The notes beneath the pieces were generated by a model, which saw only the letters and a list, made by a program, of their open reading frames with translations, did no database searches and was not told where the DNA came from. A program made the translations under genes and the position numbers. A DNA stretch of 64,000 nucleotides from Pasteurellaceae bacterium LFhippo2 (GTDB lineage Bacteria > Pseudomonadota > Gammaproteobacteria > Enterobacterales > Pasteurellaceae), in the NCBI GenBank assembly GCA_029852775.1, contig LEKJ01000028.1:1-64000 (forward strand). The letters are read 5' to 3'. This document shows positions 28,564-38,808 of the stretch, in pieces; position 1 is the first letter of the stretch; every line of letters begins with the position of its first letter.

Positions 28564-29598
28564 GTGACTACACAATTAAGTTATAAAGACGCTGGCGTTG
28601 ATATTCACGCAGGAAATGAATTAGTTGAACGCATTAAGGATGATGTAAAGAGAACTCGTCGTCCGGAAGTAATGGGTGGTTTAGGTGGTTTTGGCGCATT
28701 ATGTGCTTTGCCAACTAAATATAAGGAGCCAATTTTAGTTTCAGGGACTGATGGTGTTGGTACCAAATTACGTCTTGCGATTGATTTGAATAAACACGAC
28801 AGTATTGGTATCGATCTTGTAGCTATGTGTGTGAATGATTTAGTTGTGCAAGGTGCAGAACCTCTCTTTTTTTTAGATTATTATGCAACAGGCAAATTGG
28901 ATGTGGATGTTGCAAGTTCAGTGATCAAAGGGATTGCAAATGGCTGTGAACAGTCAGGCTGTGCGTTAGTTGGTGGTGAAACGGCAGAAATGCCAGGAAT
29001 GTATCATACAGGGGACTATGATTTAGCAGGCTTCTGTGTGGGCGTGGTTGAGAAATCAGAAATTATTGATGGTTCAAATGTTCACGTTGGTGATGTGTTA
29101 ATTGCACTTGGCTCAAGTGGTCCGCATTCAAATGGTTATTCATTAATCCGCAAAGTTCTAGAAGTGAGTGGTGCAAATCCAGCTACAGATTTATTAGATG
29201 GAAAACCGTTAGGCGAGCATTTCCTTGCTCCAACAAAAATCTATGTGAAATCTATTTTGCACTTGCTTAAAAAAGCTAAGGTTCACGCGATTGCACATTT
29301 AACTGGTGGCGGTTTCTGGGAAAATATTCCTCGCGTATTACCACACAATGTAAAAGCGGTAATTAATGAGTCTAGCTGGGAATGGCAACCCGCGTTTAAG
29401 TGGTTACAAGAAAAAGGTAATATCAGCCGCTACGAAATGTATCGTACGTTTAACTGTGGCGTGGGGATGGTTATTGCATTACCAGAAAGTGATGTTGAAA
29501 CCGCGTTAGCTGTTTTAGAACAATCAGGTGAAAAAGCTTGGGTTATCGGTAAGATTGAGAATCTAGGCGATGGTACTGAGCAAGTTGAAATTATTTAA
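28564..29598 (+). CDS. purM: Phosphoribosylformylglycinamidine cyclo-ligase
   Basis: AIR synthetase of purine synthesis, 344 residues. The GTG at 28564 ([14 protein letters not shown]) is chosen: TTAGAGG precedes it and the N-terminus then matches E. coli PurM; an in-frame ATG at 28477 lies upstream of the promoter. Visible: [39 protein letters not shown] and [16 protein letters not shown]. Confidence 0.97.
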   Translation: MTTQLSYKDAGVDIHAGNELVERIKDDVKRTRRPEVMGGLGGFGALCALPTKYKEPILVSGTDGVGTKLRLAIDLNKHDSIGIDLVAMCVNDLVVQGAEPLFFLDYYATGKLDVDVASSVIKGIANGCEQSGCALVGGETAEMPGMYHTGDYDLAGFCVGVVEKSEIIDGSNVHVGDVLIALGSSGPHSNGYSLIRKVLEVSGANPATDLLDGKPLGEHFLAPTKIYVKSILHLLKKAKVHAIAHLTGGGFWENIPRVLPHNVKAVINESSWEWQPAFKWLQEKGNISRYEMYRTFNCGVGMVIALPESDVETALAVLEQSGEKAWVIGKIENLGDGTEQVEII

Positions 29599-29618
29599 AT
29601 TCGATTAAAACTCTCCTT

Positions 29619-29652
29619 TACCCCTTCTTTTTTAGAGAAGGGGTATTTTTTA
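29619..29652 (+). terminator. Terminator between purM and purN
   Basis: TACCCCTTCT (29619-29628) and AGAAGGGGTA (29636-29645) followed by TTTTTTATT. It separates purM from purN, which form one tight operon in E. coli. Confidence 0.85.
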
Positions 29653-29687
29653 TTATTGTCTATATTCATCTTTAAAAAAGGAAAGCA

Positions 29688-30326
29688 ATGAAAAATATCG
29701 TAGTAATGCTCTCAGGCAATGGATCTAATTTACAACAACTTATCAATGCGGTTGATAGCGGAAGAATCAATGGAAAAATTGTCGGTGTGATTTCGAATAA
29801 AGCAGACGCTTATGGATTAGAGCGAGCTAAGCAAGCGGGTATTTCTTCCTTTATTTTTACACGTAAAGATTTTGAATCCAATTTAGCAATGGATATTGCT
29901 ATCGCGAATCAGATTGATCAGTTAAAAGCAGATATTATTGTACTTGCGGGCTATATGAAAATTCTCACCCCAGAATTTACTCGACGTTTTGTGGGAAAAA
30001 TTGTCAATATTCATCCTTCGCTATTACCAAAATACCCAGGCTTAAATACTTATCAACGAGCAATTGAAGCTGGGGATACTGAGCACGGTATGACGATTCA
30101 TTTTGTAAATGAAGAAGTTGATGGTGGGGCTATTATTTTGCAAGCTAAGGTGCCGATTTATCCTGAAGATTCAATTGAAGATGTAATGGAGCGAGTGATG
30201 GAGCAAGAACATCGTTGTTATCCATTAGTTGTGAAATGGCTTTGTGATGATCGCTTATATTTAGAAAATGGCAGGGCTTACCTTGATAATCAGCCATTGC
30301 CTGAACAAGGTTATGCGTTAGATTAG
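29688..30326 (+). CDS. purN: Phosphoribosylglycinamide formyltransferase
   Basis: Uses 10-formyltetrahydrofolate to formylate GAR in purine synthesis. The 212 residues start KNIVVMLSGNGSNLQQLI and include the catalytic Asn-His-Asp set in KIVNIHPSLLPKYPG, and HGMTIHFVNEEVDGGAII. AAGGAA precedes the ATG. A terminator lies between it and purM, so it may depend on read-through or its own promoter. Confidence 0.97.
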   Translation: MKNIVVMLSGNGSNLQQLINAVDSGRINGKIVGVISNKADAYGLERAKQAGISSFIFTRKDFESNLAMDIAIANQIDQLKADIIVLAGYMKILTPEFTRRFVGKIVNIHPSLLPKYPGLNTYQRAIEAGDTEHGMTIHFVNEEVDGGAIILQAKVPIYPEDSIEDVMERVMEQEHRCYPLVVKWLCDDRLYLENGRAYLDNQPLPEQGYALD

Positions 30327-30429
30327 TCTTTTGGTGGGCTATTTTTAGTATTTCTGGCGCTGTCTTAGATTCTTTTCATTAAAAAAACTAATCCGAAATC
30401 GAAATTTATATCGCCCATCATCAGCTCCA

Positions 30430-30475
30430 AAATATGATCTAGATCGCATTTTTTTCAAAAAGAACTGTTTATGAT
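30430..30475 (+). promoter_or_regulatory. aspA promoter with class II CRP site
   Basis: The 22-base segment 30430-30451 matches the ideal CRP site at 20 of 22 positions (core ATGATCTAGATCGCAT). A -10 box TATGAT lies at 30470-30475, giving a start near 30482 and placing the CRP centre at -41.5, the class II position. The rest of the purN-aspA gap (30327-30429) has no further clear signal. Confidence 0.85.
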
Positions 30476-30514
30476 CCTTCTTGCAATTTAATTTATTTTT
30501 AGAAGGAAAGTCTT

Positions 30515-31939
30515 ATGAATAATGTCCGTATTGAAGTTGATCTATTAGGCGAACGTGAAGTGCCAAATGACGCTTATTGGGGTATTCATACGCTACGTGC
30601 GATTGAGAATTTTAATATCTCAAAAAGTGTGATCTCTGATGTGCCTGAATTTGTTCGCGGTATGGTAATGGTGAAAAAAGCGACGGCGTTAGCAAATGGC
30701 GAATTAGGCGCAATTCCTAGCAAAGTAGCTAAAGCGATTGTAAAAGCGTGTGATGAGATTCTTGTAAATGGTCGCTGTATGGATCAATTCCCATCAGATG
30801 TTTATCAAGGCGGTGCTGGTACTTCAGTAAATATGAACACTAATGAAGTTGTGGCAAACCTTGCCTTGGAGATTTTAGGCTATAAAAAAGGCGAATATGA
30901 TATTGTGAATCCGATGGATCACGTTAATGCGAGCCAATCAACAAACGACGCTTATCCAACAGGTTTCCGTATTGCTGTTTACAATAGCATTATGCATTTA
31001 ATCGCGAAAATTCTCTATTTACAGCACGGCTTTGAAAATAAAGCAACCGAATTTGCCAATATCTTAAAAATGGGGCGTACTCAATTACAAGACGCAGTTC
31101 CAATGACTGTTGGCCAAGAGTTTAAAGCTTTTTCGGTGTTATTAGATGAAGAAGTTCGTAATTTAAAACGTACTGCAGAGCTGTTACTTGAAGTGAATTT
31201 AGGAGCAACGGCAATTGGTACTGGTTTAAATACACCTGAAGGTTATGCGCCATTAGTTGTGAAATATCTTTCTGAAGTAACTCAATTACCTTGTGTACTT
31301 TCTGAAAACTTAATTGAAGCAACATCAGACTGTGGCGCTTATGTAATGGTTCACGGGGCGTTAAAACGTACAGCTGTGAAATTATCAAAAGTATGTAATG
31401 ACTTACGCCTATTATCATCAGGCCCGCGTGCTGGTTTAAATGAAATCAATTTACCTGAGTTACAAGCGGGTTCATCAATTATGCCTGCAAAAGTAAATCC
31501 AGTTGTGCCTGAAGTTGTAAACCAAGTTTGCTTTAAAGTAATTGGTAACGATACAGCTGTAACCTTTGCTGCCGAAGCAGGACAATTACAGTTAAATGTA
31601 ATGGAACCAGTGATTGGTCAAGCAATGTTTGAATCAATTGAAATTTTAGCAAATGCTTGCGTTAATTTACGTGATAAATGTGTTGATGGCATTACAGTTA
31701 ATAAAGAAGTATGTGAGAGCTTTGTATTTAACTCAATTGGTATTGTCACTTACTTAAATCCATTTATTGGCCACCACAATGGCGATATTGTTGGTAAAAC
31801 CTGTGCGAAGACTGGACGTGGCGTTCGTGAAGTCGTACTTGAAATGGGATTATTAACGGAAGCTGAGTTAGATGATATTCTTTCTGTTGAGAACTTAATG
31901 AATCCAAAATATAAAGCAAAACGCTTTGAAGAAGAATAA
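30515..31939 (+). CDS. aspA: Aspartate ammonia-lyase (aspartase)
   Basis: Converts aspartate to fumarate and ammonia, supplying fumarate for anaerobic respiration. The 474 residues (E. coli 478) have the fumarase/aspartase signature [15 protein letters not shown], the substrate loop [13 protein letters not shown] and [22 protein letters not shown] precedes the ATG. Single gene with its own promoter and terminator. Confidence 0.98.
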   Translation: MNNVRIEVDLLGEREVPNDAYWGIHTLRAIENFNISKSVISDVPEFVRGMVMVKKATALANGELGAIPSKVAKAIVKACDEILVNGRCMDQFPSDVYQGGAGTSVNMNTNEVVANLALEILGYKKGEYDIVNPMDHVNASQSTNDAYPTGFRIAVYNSIMHLIAKILYLQHGFENKATEFANILKMGRTQLQDAVPMTVGQEFKAFSVLLDEEVRNLKRTAELLLEVNLGATAIGTGLNTPEGYAPLVVKYLSEVTQLPCVLSENLIEATSDCGAYVMVHGALKRTAVKLSKVCNDLRLLSSGPRAGLNEINLPELQAGSSIMPAKVNPVVPEVVNQVCFKVIGNDTAVTFAAEAGQLQLNVMEPVIGQAMFESIEILANACVNLRDKCVDGITVNKEVCESFVFNSIGIVTYLNPFIGHHNGDIVGKTCAKTGRGVREVVLEMGLLTEAELDDILSVENLMNPKYKAKRFEEE

Positions 31940-31955
31940 GTTCTAGTTTAGATAT

Positions 31956-31987
31956 AAGGGGCGAATGGATATTCGCCCCTTGTTTTT
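31956..31987 (+). terminator. Terminator of aspA
   Basis: AAGGGGCGAAT (31956-31966), loop GGAT, ATTCGCCCCTT (31971-31981) and GTTTTT. It may also end galM transcripts arriving from the other side. Confidence 0.92.
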
Positions 31988-32969
31988 AGAAAATAAATTT
32001 ATATTGAATTAAGTGGTGGTAAGGCTCATTGGCTTTGCTAATTCCACCGATTTCCCACCATTCTGGATGGTTTGGGGTATCGGGGTAAAACTCTGGTTCC
32101 AAAGCAACGCCAGCATTATTTGGGTAATAACCACCGTTTAAATCTGGCTGACCTTCTAGCCAATTTCCAGTATAAACTTGTAAAGCCGGTTTTGTAGTAC
32201 GTAGCTCAAGGGTAATATCATCAACGGAAAGCACCGCATTAGCCTTACAAGCGGTTAGATTTTGGCAATTTTTTGCAAGTGTGAATGCGTGATCATAACC
32301 GCGAACCGCTTGTTGATCGGCATCGGCTAATAAATCTTGACCGATTGGTTTTGCTGTTCTGAAATCGAAACTTGTGCTTTCAACGGCTTTTAATACTGAA
32401 TTTGGAATGCCATTTTCGCCCACCGGTAAGTAGGAATCGGCATTAATTTGTAATTGATGATTATGAATGGTTGGCTCATTTGAAAGATTGAAATAAGCGT
32501 GATTGGTAAAGCAGAGCGGCGTATCTTGATCGCTTATGGCATTAAACTCAATTTCAAGCTGATTTTGAGCCAAGCGATATTCGACAGTCGCTTTTACTTC
32601 ACCGCTAAAACCTTCTTCCCCATCTGCAAAAATATAGCTAAAAATAACCGCTTGATCCGTTACTGATTCTACTTTCCAAAGTTGTTTATCCGCACCTTTT
32701 AAGCCTGCGTGTAGATTATTTTCGCCATTATTTTGAGCTAAAATATGTTCTTTCCCATTGAGTGTAAAGCGCCCATTTGCGATACGATTCGCATAGCGGC
32801 CAACAGTTGCCCCAAAATAAGCGGTTTGTTCTAACCAACGTTCTGGCGTTGTGGTGACAAGCAGTTCACGCTGTTCATTTGCTAATTTAGCAATACAAGA
32901 AATCCAGCTTGCGCCGTAGTCGGAGAGTGTGATTTTTAGGAATTGATTTTCAAGGGTATAAATATTCAT
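31986..32969 (-). CDS. galM: Aldose 1-epimerase (galactose mutarotase)
   Basis: Interconverts alpha- and beta-galactose before GalK. The 327 residues contain FGATVGRYANRIANGRF, the catalytic His motif TNHAYFNLS, the DHAF block and the late PEFYPDTPNHP with the catalytic Glu. Last gene of galT-galK-galM. It follows galK by 51 bases that carry a palindromic hairpin (32993-33012). An uptake core with flanks is at 32247. Confidence 0.95.
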   Translation of the reverse strand: MNIYTLENQFLKITLSDYGASWISCIAKLANEQRELLVTTTPERWLEQTAYFGATVGRYANRIANGRFTLNGKEHILAQNNGENNLHAGLKGADKQLWKVESVTDQAVIFSYIFADGEEGFSGEVKATVEYRLAQNQLEIEFNAISDQDTPLCFTNHAYFNLSNEPTIHNHQLQINADSYLPVGENGIPNSVLKAVESTSFDFRTAKPIGQDLLADADQQAVRGYDHAFTLAKNCQNLTACKANAVLSVDDITLELRTTKPALQVYTGNWLEGQPDLNGGYYPNNAGVALEPEFYPDTPNHPEWWEIGGISKANEPYHHLIQYKFIF

Positions 32970-32992
32970 TTTAGATCTCGTAAAAAATAAAA

Positions 32993-33012
32993 AGGTGCGT
33001 TTGCACGCACCT
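32993..33012. repeat. Single palindromic hairpin between galK and galM
   Basis: AGGTGCGT, loop TTGC, ACGCACCT: a perfect 8-bp stem related to the repeat at 13581-13636. No T-run follows on the minus strand (it is followed by TTTTTATTTTT only after the galM-side A-run), so it could also act as a weak attenuator between galK and galM. Confidence 0.7.
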
Positions 33013-33020
33013 GCACATAG

Positions 33021-34178
33021 TTAGATTAGTCTTGCCCCATCACAAGCCGTACAAACATAGAAAGTCTCTTTAATGCCGGTTTGTTTTTCGTAATTTTCGG
33101 CAATAAGTTTGCGAACATCTTCTACTTTTTCATTCGGTACTAAGCAGACAATACAACCACCAAAACCACCGCCAGTCATACGTGCGCCACCATTTTTACC
33201 GATGGCAACTTGCGCGAGTTCAACTAAATAGTCAATTTCAGGAATGGTAATTTCAAAATCATCACGCATAGAATCGTGAGATTCTGCCATTAAACGGCCT
33301 AAAGTTTGCATATCGTTTGCCTTCAATGCTTTCACTGCGTCTAATACACGATTATTTTCAGTGATAACGTGTTTAGCGCGTTTATAGGCAAGTTCATTGA
33401 GCGCTTTTAATTCTTCTGCTCGTTCAGCAAATTGTTCTAAGCTGACATCGCGTAATGCTTTTACGCCAAAGAATTGCGCTGCTGTTTCACACTCTTGGCG
33501 ACGACTATTATATTCGCCGGTCACTAAATCGTGTTTAACATTAGAGTTGATGATCGCAATAGAGTAACCTTGTGGTACTGGCGTTGGTGTAATATCTAGG
33601 CTACGGCAGTCGATCATCACTAAATGATCTTTTTGGCCAAGTGCAGAAGTAAGCTGATCCATATTTCCGCAATTTGCGCCCACAAATTTATTTTCAGCTT
33701 TTTGTCCAATAAGTGCGATTTCAGTTAAGCTAATTTCCAAATTGCCTAATACTTGGCAAGTTTTACCAATCGAAATCTCAAGAGCTGCTGAAGAACTTAA
33801 TCCCGAAGACATCGGTACATCACTTGTCATTGCAATATCGGCACCTTGGATAAAACTTGGGCAACGTTCTTGGATATATTTCACCACACCACGTACATAG
33901 TTTTTCCACTTATCTTCGCTTTGTGGAATTGGTTTGGTTAAATCAAAAGCATCGGTTTTATCAATATCAATTGCATAAACTCTAAAGATTGAATCATCAC
34001 GTTTAGTAAAGCTAACAGCCATACCGTAGTTAATTGCACAAGGCATAACAAAACCATCATTATAATCGGTGTGTTCGCCAATAATATTTACACGACCGGG
34101 CGCAAATACGATTTTTTCAGCCTTATAGCCAAAATGTTCTTCAAATTTTGCTTGAGAGAGTTCGATTGGTGTCATCAT
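33021..34178 (-). CDS. galK: Galactokinase
   Basis: GHMP-family kinase that makes galactose 1-phosphate. The 385 residues show the galactokinase signature [19 protein letters not shown], the ATP loop [15 protein letters not shown] and [21 protein letters not shown] precedes the first of two consecutive ATG codons. Middle gene of the gal operon; a half REP-like element lies between it and galT. Confidence 0.97.
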   Translation of the reverse strand: MMTPIELSQAKFEEHFGYKAEKIVFAPGRVNIIGEHTDYNDGFVMPCAINYGMAVSFTKRDDSIFRVYAIDIDKTDAFDLTKPIPQSEDKWKNYVRGVVKYIQERCPSFIQGADIAMTSDVPMSSGLSSSAALEISIGKTCQVLGNLEISLTEIALIGQKAENKFVGANCGNMDQLTSALGQKDHLVMIDCRSLDITPTPVPQGYSIAIINSNVKHDLVTGEYNSRRQECETAAQFFGVKALRDVSLEQFAERAEELKALNELAYKRAKHVITENNRVLDAVKALKANDMQTLGRLMAESHDSMRDDFEITIPEIDYLVELAQVAIGKNGGARMTGGGFGGCIVCLVPNEKVEDVRKLIAENYEKQTGIKETFYVCTACDGARLI

Positions 34179-34242
34179 TCGTTTCCTTATTTATAATTTA
34201 TTTGTATTTTATGGATATACGCAATGTGTCCCTAGCTATGAA

Positions 34243-34268
34243 TGTAGGGACACGGTGCCCGTGTCCGC
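34243..34268. repeat. Half REP-like element between galT and galK
   Basis: TGTAGGGACACG and CGTGTCCGC form one hairpin of the two-hairpin element, identical in sequence to the left half of the copy at 31-76. It starts just after the galT stop. Confidence 0.78.
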
Positions 34269-34272
34269 TATT

Positions 34273-35328
34273 CTATGATTTAGATTTGTAATGAATATCT
34301 TCACTTACCGCTAATAATTTTTCGGCAGCTTGTTCTGGTGTTAAATCACGTTGCGATTCTGCTAACATTTCATAGCCCACCATAAATTTACGCACTGTGG
34401 CAGAGCGGAGTAGTGGCGGATAGAAATAGGCGTGAAGTTGCCAGTGTTCAATATCGCGTCCATCTTTAAAGAATGGTGCAAAATGCCAGCCCATAGAGTA
34501 TGGGAAAGATGATTCAAATAAGTTGTCGTAACGGCAAGTCAGTTTTTTGATTGCAACAGCTAAATCATCTTTTTCAGCTTCCGTCATTTCATTCATTCGT
34601 TTGATATGGCGTTTCGGTAACAGAATCGTTTCAAACGGCCAAGCTGCCCAATAAGGGACAACCGCCGCCCAATGTTCTGTTTCAACGACAACACGTGTTC
34701 TATCTTTTAATTCTGCTTGAATGTAATCAACCAGCAAATTAGAGCCTTGCTCTTCATAATATTTGCGTAAGTTTTTATCTTTGGTTGCAATTTCATTTGG
34801 TAGGAAAGAGTTTGCCCAAATTTGACCGTGTGGGTGTGGCTGTGAGCAGCCCATCATTGCCCCTTTGTTTTCAAAGGCTTGAATCCAAAGATAATCTTTA
34901 CTTAATTCTTCTATTTGGTCATTCCAAGTATCAACGACACCACGAATTTTTTCGACAGGCAATTCAGGCAGTGTTTTGCTGTGATCTGGCGAAAAACAGA
35001 TTACGCGCGCTAATCCACGCACGCCCATAATTTTAAATAATGGATTATCGGATTCTGGTGCATCAGGTGTGTCTGGCATTAAAGCTGCAAAGTCGTTAGC
35101 GAAAACGTAAGTACCTTTGTAGTCAGGATTTACATCGCCAGAAACGCGCGTATTTGTCGGGCAGAGAAAGCATTTTTCATCATAACTTGGGAGTTGTTCT
35201 GTGGCGGCTTTATCGACTTGCCCGCTCCAAGGACGTTTTGCGCGGTGAGGAGAAACTAGAATCCATTCATCTTTTAGCGGATTGTAGCGTCGATGGGGGT
35301 GATCATTTAGTACAAATTTTTCGCTCAT
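34273..35328 (-). CDS. galT: Galactose-1-phosphate uridylyltransferase
   Basis: Exchanges UMP between UDP-glucose and galactose 1-phosphate. The 351 residues have the zinc-site Cys in CFLCPTNTR, and the active-site [13 protein letters not shown] with the nucleophilic His. GAAGGAA precedes the ATG. First gene of the operon; galE is not in the window. Confidence 0.97.
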   Translation of the reverse strand: MSEKFVLNDHPHRRYNPLKDEWILVSPHRAKRPWSGQVDKAATEQLPSYDEKCFLCPTNTRVSGDVNPDYKGTYVFANDFAALMPDTPDAPESDNPLFKIMGVRGLARVICFSPDHSKTLPELPVEKIRGVVDTWNDQIEELSKDYLWIQAFENKGAMMGCSQPHPHGQIWANSFLPNEIATKDKNLRKYYEEQGSNLLVDYIQAELKDRTRVVVETEHWAAVVPYWAAWPFETILLPKRHIKRMNEMTEAEKDDLAVAIKKLTCRYDNLFESSFPYSMGWHFAPFFKDGRDIEHWQLHAYFYPPLLRSATVRKFMVGYEMLAESQRDLTPEQAAEKLLAVSEDIHYKSKS

Positions 35329-35361
35329 TGGAGTGTTCCTTCAAAAAATAAACTAGAATGA

Positions 35362-35404
35362 AGTATAACCAAAAATAAAAAAAGAAGCTGTGAAATAGAT
35401 CACA
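35362..35404 (-). promoter_or_regulatory. gal operon promoter with class II CRP site
   Basis: A perfect CRP core TGTGA-AATAGA-TCACA lies at 35389-35404. On the minus strand TATACT (35367-35362) is the -10 box, giving a start near 35355 and placing the CRP centre at -41.5. No GalR operator is recognised. Confidence 0.82.
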
Positions 35405-35444
35405 AAATAAGGACGGAATATTAACATTCGATTCGAATCTTACC

Positions 35445-35472
35445 TTGACAATCAATAAGCTTAGCCTAAAAT
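35445..35472 (+). promoter_or_regulatory. Promoter of the TerC family gene
   Basis: TTGACA (35445-35450), a 16-base spacer and TAAAAT (35467-35472). The leader would be about 30 bases, too short for the manganese/pH riboswitch found ahead of E. coli alx. Confidence 0.7.
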
Positions 35473-35508
35473 CGACAGGTTTTTATTTATTTTATTATAG
35501 GAATTTTT

Positions 35509-36507
35509 ATGGCTTCTTTTGGCTTTCCGATAGAAACAATCATTGTATTTTTTGCGGTTATTCTTTTTTCTGTATACATTGATCTATTTGCTCACCGTAA
35601 AACAACCGAAATTACAGTGAAGGACGCTTCTATTTGGTCGCTTTTTTGGATTGGATTGGCTCTTGCTTTTTATGGCTATCTTTGGATTCGTTTTAATAAA
35701 GAATTTGCAGATCTTTATTTGGCAGGATATGTGTTAGAAAAGAGCTTATCTATCGACAATTTGATGGTATTTGTTGCGATATTTGGTTCATTTGGCATTG
35801 TAGGTAAATTGCAACATCGAATTCTCTACTGGGGAATTTTAGGTGCTTTAGTCTTTCGCGCTATTTTCGTTGTAATAGGTACGGGATTATTTGCCGCCAG
35901 CCCTTGGGTTGGTTTTGTATTTGCTGCTTTTGTAATTTGGAGCGGTTATAAAATGTTACAAAGTGGCGGCGATGACGAAGAAATCGAAGACTATTCAAAT
36001 CACTGGAGCGTACGCTGGATGGGGAAAGTTACCCCTGTATATACCAAATTATTTGGTGACCGTTTCTTTGTTAAAAATTCTGAATTAAATTCGGAACAGC
36101 TTGCGTCAGTGACTCGCAAAGGCTTGCGCTATGCAACACCTGCATTTTTATGTCTAGTTGCGATTGAAACATCTGATGTAGCTTTTGCTTTTGACTCGGT
36201 ACCAGCCGTCATTGCTGTAACGCAAGAACCATTATTAGTTTATGCCGCAATGATTTTTGCGATTCTTGGCTTACGTAGCTTATATTTTATTTTAGCTGCA
36301 TTAACTAAGTATTTGGTTCATTTAGAAAAAGCGGTGATTGCCTTGCTATTCTTTATTGGTGCTAAAATGGGACTGCAATCGTGGAATCACGCGATTGGCG
36401 ATACAGGTTTCCATATCTCGCCAAATACAAGTTTATTTATTGTATTAGGTGTGTTGGCTCTAGGCGTTATTGCTTCGTTGATTTTCCCTGAAAAGAAAGA
36501 AAAATAG
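35509..36507 (+). CDS. TerC/Alx family membrane protein
   Basis: Integral membrane protein of 332 residues with about nine hydrophobic segments. It matches the TerC/Alx family (E. coli Alx, 321 residues), which exports manganese; the acidic membrane motifs LEKSLSIDNLMVF and AIETSDVAFAFDSVPAV, holding the conserved metal-binding Asp residues, are both present. AGGA precedes the ATG. It is divergent from galT and converges on alr. Manganese export is inferred from family knowledge; the name alx is plausible but not certain. Confidence 0.9.
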   Translation: MASFGFPIETIIVFFAVILFSVYIDLFAHRKTTEITVKDASIWSLFWIGLALAFYGYLWIRFNKEFADLYLAGYVLEKSLSIDNLMVFVAIFGSFGIVGKLQHRILYWGILGALVFRAIFVVIGTGLFAASPWVGFVFAAFVIWSGYKMLQSGGDDEEIEDYSNHWSVRWMGKVTPVYTKLFGDRFFVKNSELNSEQLASVTRKGLRYATPAFLCLVAIETSDVAFAFDSVPAVIAVTQEPLLVYAAMIFAILGLRSLYFILAALTKYLVHLEKAVIALLFFIGAKMGLQSWNHAIGDTGFHISPNTSLFIVLGVLALGVIASLIFPEKKEK

Positions 36508-36513
36508 ATATAA

Positions 36514-36541
36514 AAATGCCCACATTTGTGGGCATTTCTTT
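36514..36541. terminator. Bidirectional terminator between the TerC gene and alr
   Basis: AAATGCCCACA and TGTGGGCATTT form a perfect stem with A and T runs on both sides. Confidence 0.85.
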
Positions 36542-37664
36542 AATCTTTATACTCAATCAACACTCTTGGGGTTAATTTAGTAATTAATTCATAATTAATC
36601 ACACCAATTGCTTCGGCAACTTCTTCAATCAATAGATTTTCACCCCACAGAATAACTTCATCGCCAACTTTATCTGTACTATCAGCGCCCAAATCAACGG
36701 TCATCATATCCATAGATACTCTGCCAACAATTGGGACTTTACGACCATTGATGAGTACTGGCGTACCTTCAGGGCTATTACGTGGATAGCCATCACCATA
36801 ACCAATTGCGATTACACCAATTTTAGTATCTCTATCACTTACCCAATAACCACCATAGCCAACAGGCTCTCCTGCTTTATGGCTACGTACGGCGATAAGT
36901 GAAGAAGATAGTGTCATTACAGGGCGGAAGCCTAAGTCCGTAATCGGTTTATTATGGGGTGAAATCCCGTGCATAATTACACCGGGACGAACCCAATCAT
37001 AGTGAGCTTGTTGCCAGTAAAGAATACCACTTGACGCAGAAATACTACGTTCTACATCATAATCTTTGCTGACATCTTCAAATACGGCAATTTGCTTTTC
37101 GGTGTAACCACAATCGGGTTCATCGGCACGGCTGAAGTGACTGACAAAATTCACTTTTTCAACCAATGGACAAACGGTCAATCTTTGATAAAAATTGGCA
37201 ACTTGTTCAGGATGAACGCCTAAACGGTGCATACCTGTGTCAATTTTGAGCCAAACTGTCACAGGGAAATAGATTTTTGTTTTACGTTGCCAAAATCCTT
37301 TCTCTTTTTCTGCAAGCCATTCTTGCGCAACTTGTTCAAGAAGTTCTAATTGCTCGATACAGTGAATAACGGTATCAAAACGGCGTGATAATGTTTTAAG
37401 AAGTTCTTCTCGATCAAAAAAGCCTTCAAGCAATACAATTTTTCCGGCATATCCGCTCTCTTGAATTGAAAAAGCTTCTTTGATTCGCGCGACACCAAAT
37501 GCGTCTACGCGATCTTCTAAATTCTTAATAACACGGCGAATTCCTTGTCCATAAGCATTAGCTTTTACGACAGCACAGATTTTGCTGTTAGGGGCAAGAG
37601 ATTTAATTAATTCAATATTATGACGAAGGGCACTTCCGTTGATTGTGGCTGTTGCTGGTTTCAT
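36540..37664 (-). CDS. alr: Alanine racemase
   Basis: PLP enzyme that makes D-alanine for peptidoglycan. The 374 residues carry the PLP lysine in AVVKANAYGQG (Lys near 34), the catalytic Tyr region IAIGYGDGYPR and MDMMTVDLG. No good ribosome site precedes the ATG. The insert KEKGFWQRKTKI near residue 120 is longer than in E. coli Alr (359 residues). Confidence 0.96.
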   Translation of the reverse strand: MKPATATINGSALRHNIELIKSLAPNSKICAVVKANAYGQGIRRVIKNLEDRVDAFGVARIKEAFSIQESGYAGKIVLLEGFFDREELLKTLSRRFDTVIHCIEQLELLEQVAQEWLAEKEKGFWQRKTKIYFPVTVWLKIDTGMHRLGVHPEQVANFYQRLTVCPLVEKVNFVSHFSRADEPDCGYTEKQIAVFEDVSKDYDVERSISASSGILYWQQAHYDWVRPGVIMHGISPHNKPITDLGFRPVMTLSSSLIAVRSHKAGEPVGYGGYWVSDRDTKIGVIAIGYGDGYPRNSPEGTPVLINGRKVPIVGRVSMDMMTVDLGADSTDKVGDEVILWGENLLIEEVAEAIGVINYELITKLTPRVLIEYKD

Positions 37665-37784
37665 AGAATTTTATTGGTGATTAAAAAGGGTTTAATTATA
37701 CGCCTAAAATTGTAAATTTCCCTAGATTTTAGGGAATTAATGGTTATTATAACGGCGATCTTTATTCACTTTATGGAGGATGTT

Positions 37785-38693
37785 ATGGAATTCCCTATTG
37801 TATCTATTGTATTTGTCGTGTTAGTGGTTGTTGTTTTATTTTCAACAGTTAAAACCGTTCCACAAGGATTTCACTGGACGATTGAACGTTTTGGGCGCTA
37901 TACCAAGACATTAACGCCGGGTTTAAATATTGTTGTGCCTTTTATTGATCGAGTTGGTCGTAAGATTAATATGATGGAACAAGTGCTAGATATCCCATCG
38001 CAAGAAGTGATCTCAAAGGATAATGCCAGTGTGGCGATTGACGCAGTGTGCTTTGTGCAAGTGATTGACGCACGCCGTGCTGCTTATGAAGTCAATCACT
38101 TAGAGCAAGCGATTGTGAATTTGACTATGACCAATATGCGTACTGTATTAGGTTCTATGGATTTAGATGATATGCTTTCCCAGCGTGATTTAATCAATGG
38201 TCGTTTATTGGCGATTGTGGATGAAGCAACGAATATCTGGGGGGTGAAGGTAACTCGTATTGAGATTCGTGATGTTCGCCCGCCAAAAGAGTTAGTGGAA
38301 GCGATGAATGCACAAATGAAGGCTGAGCGTAATAAACGTGCGGATATTTTAGAAGCTGAAGGTATTCGTCAAGCGGAAATCTTACGTGCAGAAGGTGAAA
38401 AACAGGCGCGTATCTTGAAAGCAGAAGGTGAACGACAAGAAGCGTTCTTACAAGCAGAGGCTCGTGAACGTGCTGCAGAAGCGGAAGCAAAAGCAACTCA
38501 AATGGTTTCAGAAGCGATTGCAAGCGGTGATACTAAAGCGATTAATTACTTTATTGCTCAAAAATATACAGAAGCAATCAAAGAGATTGGCTCTGCCGAT
38601 AACAGCAAAGTGGTATTAATGCCATTAGAAGCGGGCAATCTAATTGGTTCTGTGGCAGGTATTGCAGAGTTGCTAAAAGGCGATAAAAAATAA
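37785..38693 (+). CDS. qmcA: SPFH/prohibitin family membrane protein QmcA
   Basis: Inner-membrane stomatin-like scaffold of 302 residues. One N-terminal membrane helix (about 3-22), the SPFH domain ([26 protein letters not shown]), then a long charged coiled coil (about 190-260, repeated AEGxxQAxIL pattern) and a hydrophobic end. The ATG at 37785 has GGAGG five bases upstream; an in-frame extension to 37740 is rejected. It pairs with the NfeD protein downstream, the usual SPFH-NfeD couple (E. coli qmcA-ybbJ). Confidence 0.95.
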   Translation: MEFPIVSIVFVVLVVVVLFSTVKTVPQGFHWTIERFGRYTKTLTPGLNIVVPFIDRVGRKINMMEQVLDIPSQEVISKDNASVAIDAVCFVQVIDARRAAYEVNHLEQAIVNLTMTNMRTVLGSMDLDDMLSQRDLINGRLLAIVDEATNIWGVKVTRIEIRDVRPPKELVEAMNAQMKAERNKRADILEAEGIRQAEILRAEGEKQARILKAEGERQEAFLQAEARERAAEAEAKATQMVSEAIASGDTKAINYFIAQKYTEAIKEIGSADNSKVVLMPLEAGNLIGSVAGIAELLKGDKK

Positions 38694-38711
38694 TTTATCA
38701 TAACAATGTTA

Positions 38712-38793
38712 GCGCGAGCGTCTCGCTCGTGCCAGCAGAATTCTGTAGGGGCGTGTTGCACACGCCCGCGGGCGTACGCAGTACGCTCCTACA
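38712..38793. repeat. Two palindromes between qmcA and nfeD, one a full REP-like element
   Basis: First, GCGCGAGCG-TCT-CGCTCGTGC (38712-38732), a separate hairpin. Second, the 50-base REP-like element 38744-38793 from TGTAGGGGCG to CGCTCCTACA. They separate two genes that are otherwise one functional operon and end 15 bases before the nfeD start. Confidence 0.88.
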
Positions 38794-38808
38794 TTTTAGG
38801 AGAAAATT

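Noticed and set aside
35405-35508. pH or manganese riboswitch ahead of the TerC family gene
   Set aside because: The predicted leader is only about 30 bases, and no long structured leader fits between the promoter and the start codon.
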